From Daedaleopsis sinensis (taxonomy: Eukaryota > Basidiomycota > Agaricomycetes > Polyporales > Polyporaceae): DNA of 64,000 nucleotides. The position numbers were made by a program, and so were the translations under genes. Numbering within the stretch: position 1 is the first letter of the stretch; every line of letters starts with the position of its first letter. Below, one piece after another: positions 1 to 11,251 of this stretch. Location of the stretch: contig CM066306.1 in NCBI GenBank assembly GCA_033807695.1, positions 1,054,001-1,118,000 on the forward strand, given 5' to 3'. The notes under the pieces are model-generated. The model saw only the letters and a list, made by a program, of their open reading frames with translations. It was not told where the DNA came from and ran no database searches.

Positions 1-199
1 TCGCAGTGTATGCCCCCTCGCTGGAACCACGGACTGGGCCGACGGACGATGCCCAAGTGCTCGGCCATTCACATCCCTGTCCGCCATAGCGTCGACGTCC
101 GACTGCCGCAAGCTGTCCAGGACACTTACAGGTTAGCACACAACTCATGATCAACCAACACAAACTCTTACCTGCCATATCATACTTCTCGATCATACT

Positions 200-690
200 T
201 CTCGCGGATAGCTGTCCGACTGGACGGACGACAAGTTCAGACGAGTGTCGGAGAAGGGCGTGCCGCTCGTCGTGAGCTGTCGAAGTTCCACGAACAGTGG
301 ACGTCCGAGTACTTCAGCTTTTAGTAAGGCGCGCAGAGCTGCCTGATCCTCGAGTGCCAGAACGAGCAGAACAAGCGCGTCACGGTCGCGTCTTCGCGCT
401 ATTCGGCAAGTACGAGGGCCAGCACGACTGCTGGAAGCTGAAGGTGCGCGGCGAAGTTGGTTGCTCCGACGTCGACAGACCGCTAATGCCGCCGTGCAGT
501 TTTGGGTTTTCTGCAAAACTGGCCTCCTTCGACGGACTTCAAAACCGCATTCCCGGAGGTCTTCAACGACTTCAGCCGCGTGACCCCCGTGCCCAACCAC
601 GTGCGGCGAGACGGCGTGCTCAGGCGTAGTTGCGTGAGGTCCTGATGCTTTTTCTTCCGCCCGAACGACAAGCGGATCTACAACGAGTCC
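200..690 (+). pseudogene. Degraded JmjC (KDM3-like) gene fragment
   Basis: Translation in shifting frames gives pieces typical of the part of Agaricomycete JmjC proteins upstream of the catalytic domain: DDKFRRVSEKGVPLVV, then KFHEQWTSEYFS, then CLILECQNEQNKRVTV, then FGKYEGQHDCWKLK, then DFKTAFPEVFNDFS and VPNHVRRDGVL. These follow the same order as in the intact JmjC gene at 25.3-27 kb on the other strand. At least two frameshifts and two in-frame stops break the frame. A probable intron near 441-515 has lost its acceptor AG. The catalytic HxD region is not seen. A 17-bp direct duplication lies just upstream, near 181-213. It is a relic and not expected to make protein. The assignment is by motif order, not by search. 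Confidence 0.7.
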
Positions 691-699
691 AGTCAGCAT

Positions 700-1980
700 C
701 GTGTATCCGATTCGACCACCATGATACTCAGTCTGCTGTTGTGTCTGGTCGTTGCAGCCTTCTCCTTCGTGGAGTCAGCCGTCGAGTTTGCTTAGCAGTT
801 TGCGCGGCAGACGCGACTGCAGGCCGCCGCCGCCGTCTAGGACAGGCCGTGAATTCGTCATAAGCAGCCGGCATGATGGGTGCTCGCGAGTCGAGATAAG
901 GCCGCTCACCTGCAACCATGCCTTCCGTGCGCGCCACCTGCGGTCTTTGATGCCTTCGAGCTTGCGTTTACTAATACGGTCGCATCCTCTACCGCATCCT
1001 CTATCGCCCTCTGCCCGCCCTGCTGCATCCCCCGATGTCCTGCTGTGCAGTATTCGCCCTCCCTCTACGCCCCATCCTCGTGCGCCCGCTGCCTGCCGGT
1101 CTGCCTGTCCGCCGTCCGCCGTTTTAATTCACGCCCCCGTCCGCGCTCTGTGCCGCGTCAGGATGTTTCGCGCATTTTGTCTTGGGCCATGCGGGTCGAC
1201 AGCGTGCACACCTTCGACAGGCGGTCCTAGCCCTGTGCGCATATGCGGGAAAGAATACATGTTTGGATGGTGAGTACTGTTGTCTCACGAAGTACAACGC
1301 AAGAGAGACACTTACACGTTGAAATCCAGTAGTTCAAGCGCGCGAGAGATTGCGTGACGAGGGCGCGATGAGGCTTGTGGAATCGAGGCTAGCGGCGGCT
1401 CTGAGGCACATTGGCGTGGTAAGTGCCGAAGTCGGGTGCAAGTGAGAGTGGTGTGCTGTCATCGGGTGTGATCGAGTCCTCCCTCCCCCTCCCGCGTCCT
1501 CGGCCCACATGCTAGGAGCGTCGTCGGCCCAGGGCGTACTCGGAGCCGTCCACTAGAGACTGCCAGCACACGAGTCATCTCGCAATCTCTCCAGGACTTC
1601 TGGCGCGGTCGCCAGCTATCCCGGGCGTACACAACGCGGCAGAAAACTTGGCAGCTGGCCGTACACGGTCAGTATGCAGGCCGCACGTGTTAAGTGATAG
1701 GAGCAACCGGGACATTTGTTATTCATGTTCTCCTCCAGTATTGTACTCGCACTGTGTCGCGGATGAACGCGTAGTCTTCTGCATAACAGCCCAGTGCTGT
1801 TCTCGCGGCAAGGACATTGAACGAATCTGATACCAGAGTCAGTGCAGTACCAAATGAGAAGGATGCGTCAGACGTACCCTCCCGTTTGGTACCCAATGCG
1901 AATGTACAAGGTGGTCGCGGGCGCAATGTCTCCTCCGTGACGAGAGGACCTGGCAGGACGGGATCGTCTACGCCCACCAC
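700..1980. other. Stretch without a supported gene
   Basis: Open frames here are short, overlap on both strands and show no recognisable motif or consistent splice structure. The stretch 960-1140 is pyrimidine-rich. I see nothing that supports a gene. Confidence 0.4.
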
Positions 1981-1983
1981 CGC

Positions 1984-2760
1984 TCACCAAACGACCGTCG
2001 AAGTCCGCCAAATCGCGGCCAAGCAGCAGGCACAACATGCGCCTTCGTATCCCCCGGGAGCGTGAATGGGCTTTTCCACGTTCATTGTCGCATCTACACA
2101 CCCGCCCGAGCTCCAGCCAGCGACATCTTGATCGTGCGACGGCGTTCCACAACACTCACAGACACTGCGACGTCTTACTCACCACCGCGCCTGTGATCCT
2201 CCCGCCCTTCGACCGGAAACTCGGCGAGACCTTCGTCGAATGCGACCTCAATATCGTGGTTGTACTGCTTGCATTCATCGCTAGCGGATAGCCACGCGTC
2301 GATGAAACGCTTCCACTCTCACTCTTCGGTGGACCCGAAGAGCAAGTGGTACTTATCAACGAAGTCGATGCCGTTGGAGTGGATGTGGACGATGGAGGCG
2401 ACGCGGTCGGCCTGCACAAGATCGGCAACGTGTCAATAACATAGTTTCATAAGAACGTACTTGAAACATTTCGAGGGTAGCCTTTTCGGTGAGCACCAAA
2501 CACATTAACGGAAACTTGTTCTCAACACGACGGACATGTATGTCGTTCTGCTCGACGCCCTCGGTGACGAGTATGCCAGCTACACGGCGATGAATGAGTT
2601 TAGATGCCAAGTCAAATAAGAGCTGAGCTCGGAGCACTCACAGAGTCCTTCGCGGAGTTGGATGATTGCGACTTGCGCAGTGATCCACTTCAGATCTGAC
2701 AGGTTGGACGGATGATCGCGATGCGTGAACGCGAAAACAAAGGAGAGCACGTAAGTACGC
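1984..2760 (-). CDS. Unidentified gene, five candidate exons, 5' end open
   Basis: Five exons read in one continuous frame on the minus strand: about 2760-2642, 2580-2461, 2411-2323, 2280-2183 and 2126-1984, each bounded by GT and AG. The product contains WITAQVAIIQLREGL, VRRVENKFPLMCLVL, then VHIHSNGIDFVDKYHLLFG, an acidic stretch near DDECKQYNHDIE, and a Cys pair cluster near the C-terminus (GACCACC). The intron of only 45 bp at 2281-2322 removes an in-frame stop, which favours real splicing over a decayed frame. I do not recognise the family. The start was not found, and upstream exons may lie beyond 2760. It lies between two relics, so it could be part of an old mobile element. Confidence 0.45.
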
Positions 2761-2769
2761 GCTCTTCAG

Positions 2770-3490
2770 CGCCTCCTTCAGCGCCTCCTAGACCCTCATG
2801 TGCGGACTCGGGCGTCGGGACGGATCGCGTCGCAATATCCTCGCGGCGACCTGCCTAATCTCGATTGTCGACTAGTACTGGCCTTCAGTCGTCGACGGGG
2901 CAAGCTTGTGTTCCACTGCAGGGGCGAGGTAGGAATATTTGCGGCGAGAGGTCGGACAGAAATTCGGGTTTGCCATGAACTGGCCGGCGATGCGTCTCCC
3001 GCACACGGGCGCCATGCGTATCTGATGCGTATCTGATGCGTGATCGGAAAGGATCCGAAGCCTGAAGGTCAAGTGGTGGGCCGCGGGTGTCGGACACGAA
3101 GGTTGGCATCTCCCTAGTCGGCGCGGTCCGAGTCGGCCGTCATAGGGCGATGTTGCGTCGACGTAGACAAGGACAGTCGAAGTCTGCCGTTAAATCCGCG
3201 CGGACTAGACCTTAGGTACATGTAGTACCTCTCGCCGCGGTGGAATGGACGAGATGAGCAGCAGAGTAGAATAGCCTGATTCGCCACAGTACTCACCCGG
3301 CAGGTCGACGATTCATGGCACTGTTCGGGGTGTCTTGGGCATCTAGCTGTTTCCGTGACGATGAACACATCCACGGAGGCGCCTACTGGTCCTTCCCCGC
3401 CATGGAGTCCTTGCGTTGAGCCGTCGCTCCCGGGATGTTTTCCAAAACTACTCACGATCGGATGCCAAGTTCTACGAAACAGTTGCAATT
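2770..3490. other. Stretch without a supported gene
   Basis: Short open frames only. Small tandem duplications are visible: a 14-base unit near 2766-2795 and a 12-base unit near 3015-3042. From about 3480 leftwards the minus strand may still be the degraded 3' flank of the GIY-YIG relic. Confidence 0.35.
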
Positions 3491-3499
3491 AATAGTCAT

Positions 3500-4222
3500 C
3501 TCGGTCTCCTTGTAGGTATGTAAAAACACATACGCTGAACATAGGATCGGTGTTGTCGTATATGCGGCGGGATCGCGAGATACATGAGCGGGACGGGTGT
3601 CGGAAAGCCGGCGGGAGAGAGGTATCGGGCCTTCTTCGTGAGTGCGGCAGAGACGAGAAGGATCAATGATACAAAACTGCAGCTCCATGTAGTTGATGCC
3701 ACCGCCGAGTCGTCCGTGTAATTACGTACTAACGTACCGCTCCCATTCTTCTCAATGGCCGGACGGACAATTTTCTCCCATTCTCGTCCTCGGTGTTGAC
3801 CTTCAAAAGTCTAACTGCTAATATTTCTTGATGGACGGTGTTACCTGCAGTGTAAGATAAGTCAGTAACATTCCACTCGCGAGTAGGAACACGCCGCCTA
3901 CAGTCTCCACGACGTGTCCAGCCAGCGGCAGTTCCGTTCCAAGAGCCGCGTCGGCCGTTCGGCGCAGCGTAGCTGTTCGCCTTAAAATACGGTAGGCTTG
4001 CTGATAGCGAGGTGTGCGGTATCCAATGTGTCGTTGGGCGAACAGGGCCAGATCCCGAGCAAATGCGGCTCGGTACTCGGGCAACGACCCCACCACTGAG
4101 CCATACGTCGCGGTATCTTCTTTGCGCGACCGATCTTGACGTCTGGCGCGTAGATGTGACCGTATCGCGGGGTTCGGGAATGCTTGCTTCGGAGGCTGAC
4201 CGCCGTGTGAGCTGAGCTATAT
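3500..4222 (-). pseudogene. Internally deleted copy of the T5orf172/GIY-YIG gene
   Basis: The minus strand matches the plus strand of 49.67-50.70 kb over most of its length, including the codons for QWWGRCP and HLLGIWP, the intron before HQEI and the block coding for REWE. Compared with that copy, two segments are missing: about 245 bp corresponding to 49.73-49.975 kb (the GYIY part), and about 75 bp corresponding to 50.12-50.20 kb (the LERLVHLEL part). In-frame stops follow. The similarity runs on into non-coding sequence down to about 3500, so the duplicated unit was larger than the coding part. The copy cannot make the full domain. The open frame at 4096-3818 is a fortuitous frame of the relic. 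Confidence 0.75.
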
Positions 4223-4229
4223 CAATACT

Positions 4230-4800
4230 TCAAAGCTGCTGCGCCATTAATGAATCACGGTACATTGTTTGCAGAGTCTCACCGAGGATCCCCATCTAAC
4301 CTTCCTGACGCTTTCTCGTTCGTATGCGGATAACCACTGCTTTGAGGTCAGGCAGAGCGTAGCTCGTCTTGTGACACTAGTGACTGCATGTCTAGCCCGC
4401 GTAGTGAAAGTGACCTCGGCCCGGAAAACACCGGGCTCGCGGCGCGCGCCATGCTCACGCTCTTGACGGGTGGGCGAGGTACTTGTCTTACCTGAATTAC
4501 TGTCGTAGCGTAGCTATCTCTTGTATATCTGTTCTCTGCTCTCCACGTGTTCGTACATCCTGCGGGCCTGGAGCAAATGTGCTATATAGAGACACCAGTC
4601 AGCGAAGGCTGACGCATCATCACGAAGAGAACACAGGCTCACCCATATCAAGCACATGTAGCACGGGGGCTATTTCTATGACCATTGCAATGCGGACCCG
4701 AAGTAGGCGAATGCTGTTCGATGTTCAGCTGGCACGGGTGAATGATAGATAGCGATGGGACCCGTGTACATATACGAGGAGCGACGCGACAGAGATACAA
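4230..4800. other. Stretch without a supported gene
   Basis: No motif-bearing frame or convincing splice structure on either strand. Nothing further seen. Confidence 0.4.
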
Positions 4801-4812
4801 ATCATTGATACA

Positions 4813-6709
4813 TCACCAGGCAGGTAGACAGTGGGGGACGATGGGAGCGCGACCCGATTGTTCGAAAAATGTGTGGACGTAAAAGACCGCCATCTCTTCC
4901 TCCCTACGAACAATGTCTTCCGCGCTCATATCCGTACTCAGAGGCAGAGCTTCCCGTATCTCGGGAGGGCAGCGCGGCCACCGAGACAAGACGAGCCTGA
5001 ATGCTTCCAGGCTATACGTGCGCTGATGGGGTATTGTGCTGTAAAAGGCCATATCGTCGGGGAGCCGATCCGGCAGCGAGTACAGCATCTTGTTTGGGAA
5101 AACATCCGCAAGGAGAGCATCCCGCGTCACTTCGTCCGAGCTGTCGTAGCGCGATGATACGAGGAGGCGATCGAGGGCTTGCAGCTCATAGCGAAAGGCG
5201 AGATCGTGCATCTCCCAGATGATTTTAGGCGCGACGTCTGCGGAGATCTCGCGAATGAGAGTGCCGAACCACCTAACGGGAGTGCTCAGCGTCACGTCCA
5301 TGTTAGCTGCTCCTAAAACGGGTCCGAAAATGTGTTCGACCGATCTTGCACGCTGGGCATTGAGAGTAATGTCCTTCCCGCGATCTCGTCCAGTGGGGCC
5401 ATAGAGAACGTCACGCCACCATTGCGTCGGGATCGAAGTTGGTCGGAAGTCAGAAAGACGAAGCATATAGAGCCATCCCGTGCGGAGACGCAGCCACGTC
5501 ATGATGTATCGATCGCGTCGTTCTGTCGTTGTCGGGCGCAGCAAGAGTGCAGGGTCTGGAATCCAATATCCCCATATTTCTCCGTTCGGACGAGCAGGAT
5601 GGCGTAAGTCAATGCTAGCCAGTGCGGTAGCCCAGGATGACATGGATCTCGGCATCCAGCAGTGCTCGAAGTCTACAAACTTGTTAACGCCTCGCACCTG
5701 ACTCGGGTGAGGTGTTTTCACTGCGGAGAGTAATTGTCAGCACAAGCGTCGGCATGATGTCGATAAGCTACTTACTGCCCACCCGCTGAGCAGTGATTCT
5801 CCGATCAGTTCGAATCGCGCCCGTATTCGCACTTTTCGCTCTTGAAGAGGCAGCAGAACTTGTGTTTTCACCCTCGGAAGCACGATAACCGATGAATAGC
5901 TTTTGGGAAATGGGAGGAGGGTAACCGCGATCGCATACGACAGCCATGAGGGGAGCACGGGAGATATCGAGGTAGGTGTGGCCACCCTGCGCGGTGCACC
6001 GTAGATGTTTCTCACCAGAAACCCCATGATACAGTACATGCCCGCCTTCAGGGCCCGGCTGGACGCATATGTCGTCGGGGTTCGTCATGAGGACAACCAT
6101 GTTGACCTTCGTGTCAGCGAGCATAGACACATCTGGGCGGATGAACCATACTGGTACGCCGGCAGCGAACAACAACTGTACAGTGTTGGGATCTGAGGTA
6201 AAGGCCCCCATCAGATCGAGATTCACTTTGCGGTCACCGGGCATGTCGGCGTAGTCCATGAAGGCGCGGACCATGAGGCAGTACCGCTGAGTTTGGCGAA
6301 CCTGCAGGGTGGCATCTCGGAAGGTGCAGGGAAAGTGGAGGAGACGGCACGCAGCATTCTGCATTGATACTTTGAGCCACAGCAGATGGTCATCCGGACG
6401 GCCGCGCGCAATAACTAGTTCCGCGAGGAAGTCGACGAGCCGAAGTAACAGGGCTAAGCAGCTTGGGTTGAGGAGACCTAGCGTGGCGAACATCGCGCCT
6501 TCGATACGAGTGAAGTCGGTCTGGTTTGGGGACCACCACAGCGGACCATAAAGGTGGTATGAAGGCACTCTGCGCAGGATCGCACATAGATACTCGAATT
6601 CCGTTGTGAAAATCTGCGGCCATTGGATTGGGTCCACCACGCCGTATCGGTAGTCCGAGCACAACACCACGTCGACGATGCCGGTAGACGGGCGTGGAAT
6701 GAAAGTCAT
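4813..6709 (-). CDS. Lineage-expanded Agaricomycete protein of unknown function (MGAFT family)
   Basis: Two long exons, 6709-5776 and 5720-4813, are joined by a 55-bp GT-AG intron in phase 1, giving about 613 aa. The N-terminal half contains MGAFTSDPN and AGVPVWFIRP. I recall this signature from a large family of uncharacterised proteins in mushroom genomes. The C-terminal half is Trp-rich (GEIWGYWIPDP, TQWWRDVLYG) and ends with SGRAPIVPHCLPAW. No signal peptide, membrane segment or catalytic motif is evident. The start at 6709 (MTFIPRPS) is provisional, because related proteins carry residues upstream and a frame at 6999-6799 could supply an earlier exon. The coding sequence looks intact, without frameshifts. 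Its job is unknown; the repeat-rich setting hints at an association with mobile DNA, but that is inference. Confidence 0.7.
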
Positions 6710-6719
6710 GTTTGGGGAG

Positions 6720-7818
6720 CTTACAACATACTTCTTGTCTCCACAGTCTGCTACGACGAGGGCGTCGTGCCATAAACGGGGGGCTAGGGAACGTCAGTTC
6801 ATGTCTCGGGAGGACGAAGGCGGAGTGCGTACCTCCGCTTCCAACCTCGATACTTGCCATCCGTGTCCAAACCCACAAGTTCTGGAGTCTCCAACAATCC
6901 TGCGTTCGCGCTTTCAACCGGCGAGTCGGATGGGTTCGAAAGGGATGTGTGAAAATCTTGCGGAATCACGAGGAGGTATCCGTATGAACACAAGTTCATA
7001 GAGATGACGTGTACCAGGAGACCTCAGAGTCTTTCTGGTACGTGCCTAATGTGAAAAGGGCCCCAGGTTTGCTAAGATTATGAACACGAAGGTCGAGACT
7101 GGGTCGAGAGACAAGAATGAATATCAAATTTATTGAGGTCGGAGGGAGGTGTGCTAGCGCTTCCTAGCGCTTCAGGTGCTTGAGACACCGGTCACGTGGC
7201 AATTTTGTTCAACGTTCAACGTTCAAACGTTCAAGTTCAACCATCAACGCGTCAAGCTTCAAGCTTCAAGCCTCAAGTTCAAGTCGGAAGTCCCTATTGC
7301 GACTCATAGCTCAAAAAATACCATCAAAGGACAGCTGAGGAATACGGTATATCGGTATATCGGAAGCTTTATCCCCGGTCTCCCAAACTGACTTTCAGCC
7401 GTTCAACCAACCGCCTACTCGTTGTCCCCCGCTTGGGATACGAGGAGCACTGAATAGGGTTCCAAGGCTCCCTATCATGTCGCGGTACCCAGTCCAGCAA
7501 CGACGCTGTGATTACCGATCTTTCTAACACGCAGTTCCCCTTTCCTGCCAGATCCCTCACGAACGACGTTCAGTCAGAAAGCGCCTCAATGCAAACGAAG
7601 TATGAGATCCTTTGTAATCCAATTTAAACGGATTATCCTTGCGACGTATATCGAGGCCTGGGTCTGTCTTCCACGCCCGTGCCACGCATTGTCGGCGAGA
7701 TCTACATGTACACGAGTCATGGCTGTCAGATGTCTTCTCTGTACCACGTTGTACATATCGTCCCTCCTTTGTCTACGCCTCGCTCACAGTTCCCCTTCCA
7801 ACTCACCTTCACCTCGTC
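6720..7818. other. Intergenic region, possible 5' exon of the upstream minus gene
   Basis: A minus-strand open frame at 6999-6799 may be a first exon of the neighbouring gene at 4.8-6.7 kb, but no splice joins the two in frame with certainty. The rest holds a TTCAA-rich simple repeat (separate entry) and the presumed promoter of the coiled-coil gene starting at 7819. Confidence 0.35.
7198..7282. repeat. TTCAA-type simple repeat
   Basis: Loose tandem repetition of TTCAA/GTTCAA and CTTCAAG units over about 85 bp. No coding sense. Confidence 0.7.
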
Positions 7819-10122
7819 ATGAACGAATCAGACGACAATTGTTCTATCTGCGGCACCCCTCCCATTACCCTCACCGCTGGCGGTACCCGATGGTGTATGT
7901 GTACTCTGCAAGCAGCTGACCGCGACATCGAGCGTCTACGCACTGAATTGAGGACTACTACTGAGAGAACGTCAGCACTCAACGAAGAACTTACCGAAGA
8001 GAAACGGACGGCAGCTGGGCTACGAATAGAGCTGCATAACGTCAGGAAGCAATTGGTACGTTGACGTATAACCATTCATGCTCTTTGGTACCCCTCATTT
8101 TTAGTGACAGGACATACAACAGGAAAACTTCACCGACCTTGAAAGCAGGTTCACCCTCTGTGTGCAAACACACGAAGAAAGGCAGCATGACGATTCCGAC
8201 AGATATCATGATCTAGAGGTTAAGTTCAATGTGCTTCAACGCCGCTCGGTAATTGTCATTCGCTTTCCCTCAGTGTGCTCAGACTCAACATATCAACTAC
8301 GTGTTTTGCAGCGCGAAGCAGAACAGGTATTGAAAGATGCAGAGTCCGAACGTGAGTTGTGGAGGAGCAAATATGACTCTGGAGAGCAAGAGCACAAAGC
8401 TACGCGCAGTCGGCTAGAGAGTCGCTTCCGCTTCCTAGATAGCGAAAATGTGGGCATTCCCTCGCTGTCATGTGCTTGGTTTAACGAGACACGCTTAATA
8501 GGATATACTCAGCCAAGAAGTCACTCTATATCGGGAGCGATGTGAGGGGTTGAGTGTCCAAGTAGCTCACCTCACTTCTCGGCTCACCGCTTGCCAAGCA
8601 AACTACCACTGTCTCGAAGTTGAGCTGGAACAGATTACGCACTCAGCCACGGATGAGCACGACGATGGCAAGTTAGGCTTGATGACGTGCGTTTTAACAT
8701 TAACTGACATGTTTAGAGCAGCGGCCGAGGGGCAAGTTGTGCTGGCTGCCAAACGCGAACCAGGAGATCGCAACCCCTTCGATTCCATCCAAGCTGTAGC
8801 CTCCATCATGATTGGCTCATCAAATCACCGCGATGATCACGACTCGCTATCTCAACAGCGCACGATCGTCGCGGCCGACCAAATGGAACAACGACTCGCA
8901 ACCCCTCCTCTCTCCTCTCAATTCCATAGTCACTCGGTGTCACTGCAGAACGATACCCGACCCAACTTTGCATCACCGCGGATCCAAGACATGTTTCCCA
9001 CTCTGAGTCACCGCATCAATCGTTCTCCACCCGTCCCTCCACCCGTTCCTCCGACGTTGATGGCGAATGACTCCACCCGCGAACATCAGCTTGTGCGACG
9101 CAGCATCTCCTATCTTCCTAATACTATAGTCCCGCCTATCGATTCGCATCGAGGCCGTACGAAGTCACTGAGGGGTCGTCCTTTGAGCGCCAACGTCTCT
9201 GCGCAAGCCGACGATATTACTCTTCGCGGTACTAGGAGTCTTTCTTGCGACTCGCGTCTCCGGCAGTCTCCACAACCCCGACATTCACGTTCGTATTCGT
9301 GCCCGCCTTGTGCCCCCGCATCCTGCAGCTTGAGAGAGGGAACTACCGCTAGACTCATCTCCGCCGCCGACTCTTCCAGCGGCTCGGACCATAGCCTCCA
9401 ACCGTTTGCTCCTCAGGTTGTAGCATCACATCCTACACCTGTTTTTGGAATGACAGTTGCACCCACATCCAGCTGGCCGTTGGTCACAGGAGGGTTACAC
9501 ATCATTGTGGGGCCTGTCTGCGACCGGGACTTCAGGTAAGTAGGTCATATCATCATTTTGGCTTGGGCATGGCTCGAAATTAACATCCTCACCTAGGCTG
9601 CTATGGCGAGTTAACGAAGGGAGCGCCACTCTCGCGCTTTATTGCTCAGCGTGGAGGTCTAGTAGCCGCACGGAAATTTCTATCGCAGAAGACTGTCTCG
9701 AGGTGCTATTGATTAGCGGTGTATTCCTCCTTTGCCAATGCGACGAAGCTGGGTCTTTCGCAGTCTTGTGGATCGGAATCACGGCGGTTGCCCTGCGGCT
9801 TTGTTCGCTACGTACGAGCCCCTTACAGGTAAGTCCACGATGATGTTCGCCCCGGTATGTTCTGCTGACTGTATTTCGACAGCCATCTCGGTCCGACCTA
9901 CTTCTCGCTGGAACGGTGACCCTTATCTTAGGACTCGCTCGAAGTACAACAATCTTGCTCAGCCTGATCGGCATTCGCCTCATGTGCTTCTGTGACCAAC
10001 ACCGTGTGGGGATGATCCCAGTTATTCTATGCCTACTCAATGGGAGTATGGCTGCCTTGACGCACTGGGTTGAGGTTGTGTTGGCAGCTAAAGTGTATCG
10101 TTGCTACGCCGTATTCACGTAG
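7819..10122 (+). CDS. Coiled-coil protein with C-terminal membrane domain
   Basis: Seven exons join without a frame break: 7819-8055, 8111-8248, 8312-8449, 8502-8671, 8717-9535, 9597-9828 and 9883-10122, giving 657 aa. The start ATG opens a short Cys motif (CSICGTPP followed by WCMC), probably a small zinc-binding knuckle. Residues about 35-240 are a Glu/Arg/Gln-rich coiled coil. Residues 250-495 are a Ser/Pro/Arg-rich, probably disordered linker with PPVPPPVPP. The last 150 residues contain four or five hydrophobic segments, such as EVLLISGVFLLC, FAVLWIGITAVALRL and VTLILGLA, and end in YRCYAVFT. It is likely an integral membrane protein with a cytoplasmic coiled coil. I do not recognise the family. 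It ends 150 bp from the convergent stop of gene B. Confidence 0.75.
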
Positions 10123-10271
10123 ACCTTGCACGATGCATCTGGTAGCACGCGCATAAACAACGTAGAACATAGCGACGGCGAGAACTCGGGGGCGTGCACG
10201 AGTGCGAAATGGAGGTCCAGCGGTGACAACAATGATATATTCTACACGTACCCGCTACAGATCAATGACTG

Positions 10272-11251
10272 CTACGTAAAGCGAGGGAAGTCGATGTTGT
10301 GTACGTCTTCCGACCTCGTTGACGAAGCGCGGGTAGGAACAGTGAAACGTACGTCCTTATGCCCCGGGCGCCGCAAGACGCATATCATCCCGTCCTGGAG
10401 CACAAACTTCTCCTCACCGGGAACGATGTCCTTCTGAGCTATGCCCCACGAACGCTCAAGAGAAATGACTCGGGTGCTGGGGGTGCCATGGAACCCACCC
10501 GATGCGGTCAACAGTTCGAATTTGAAGGGCGAGTTCTCCGGCTGGCCTGTGCGCGTTTTGACGAAGTCCAAACAGTACTCCTGCTTCAACGGGCATCCTG
10601 GGAAGAGGCGAAGAGAGTATGGCGATCGGGGAATAGGGCGGACGAAGACGTCGGGGTCATTCGGCAAAGGTTTGACCTGAGGTAGAATCACGTTAGAAAG
10701 AACCAGGGTCAAGAGGACGGGTAGGACGTACGCCTGTGATTTGCCCTCGGTAGTCCAACATCCACGTAGACCACGCAAAAGATTCCTGTACGTTGCCGTC
10801 GACTGCGAGTTGTACCGCGAGCTCCCCATCCAACCAGGCTTCAATCTCGGACTCGGGTCCGTTGTACATGCACGATGAAAGAGTCATGATGTCGAAGTCG
10901 TTTCGCGGCGTGAACCGAGGATACTTCCGCCGGATGAATCGCATAGCTACTTCGCGAAGGGTGGAGGTTGCGCGAGGTGCAGAGGAAGATGCCCGGGGCG
11001 TAGAGAAGGATGCTCGAGGTGTAGATGTAGCTCGAGGTTTGGACGAGGACGAGGTTGGTGTTGACGAAGTGGACGACGAAGATAGGTTGGATACGGAGGA
11101 GCGGGGGTGAGACCGTCTAGCACTCTTGTACTTGTCGTATGGTTGCTGTCCGAGACGATTGCCCTACATCGAGCTGCTCGTTAGTATTAAGTAGACGGAT
11201 GCAGAGGCGGTGCGCTACCTTAGACGATGAGCGATGACACAATGAGGACAT
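10272..11251 (-). CDS. Gene B: PRND-motif family protein (copy 1)
   Basis: Three exons, 11251-11219, 11163-10732 and 10676-10272, all split in phase 0, encode 289 aa. The short first exon is basic (MSSLCHRSSSK). A Ser/Thr/Pro/Arg-rich linker follows with repeats of the type PRATSTPRAS. Next comes one unit with RRKYPRFTPRNDFDIM, then a C-terminal domain beginning VKPLPNDPDV and containing SPYSLRLFPG and KFVLQDGMICVL. Gene A at 13.9-15.7 kb has the same exon layout, the same phase-0 intron after ITG, and alignable sequence. No membrane segment or known catalytic motif is seen. The last shared base of the duplicated segment is seven bases before the end of the stop codon, so the final codon differs from that of copy 2 (Thr here, Ile there). 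The function is unknown. Confidence 0.8.

Noticed and set aside
3818..4096. 92-codon minus frame starting MVGSLPEYRAAFA, with a similar frame at 50020
   Set aside because: Both are the same non-coding frame of the GIY-YIG repeat. The other frame gives the recognised T5orf172 domain.
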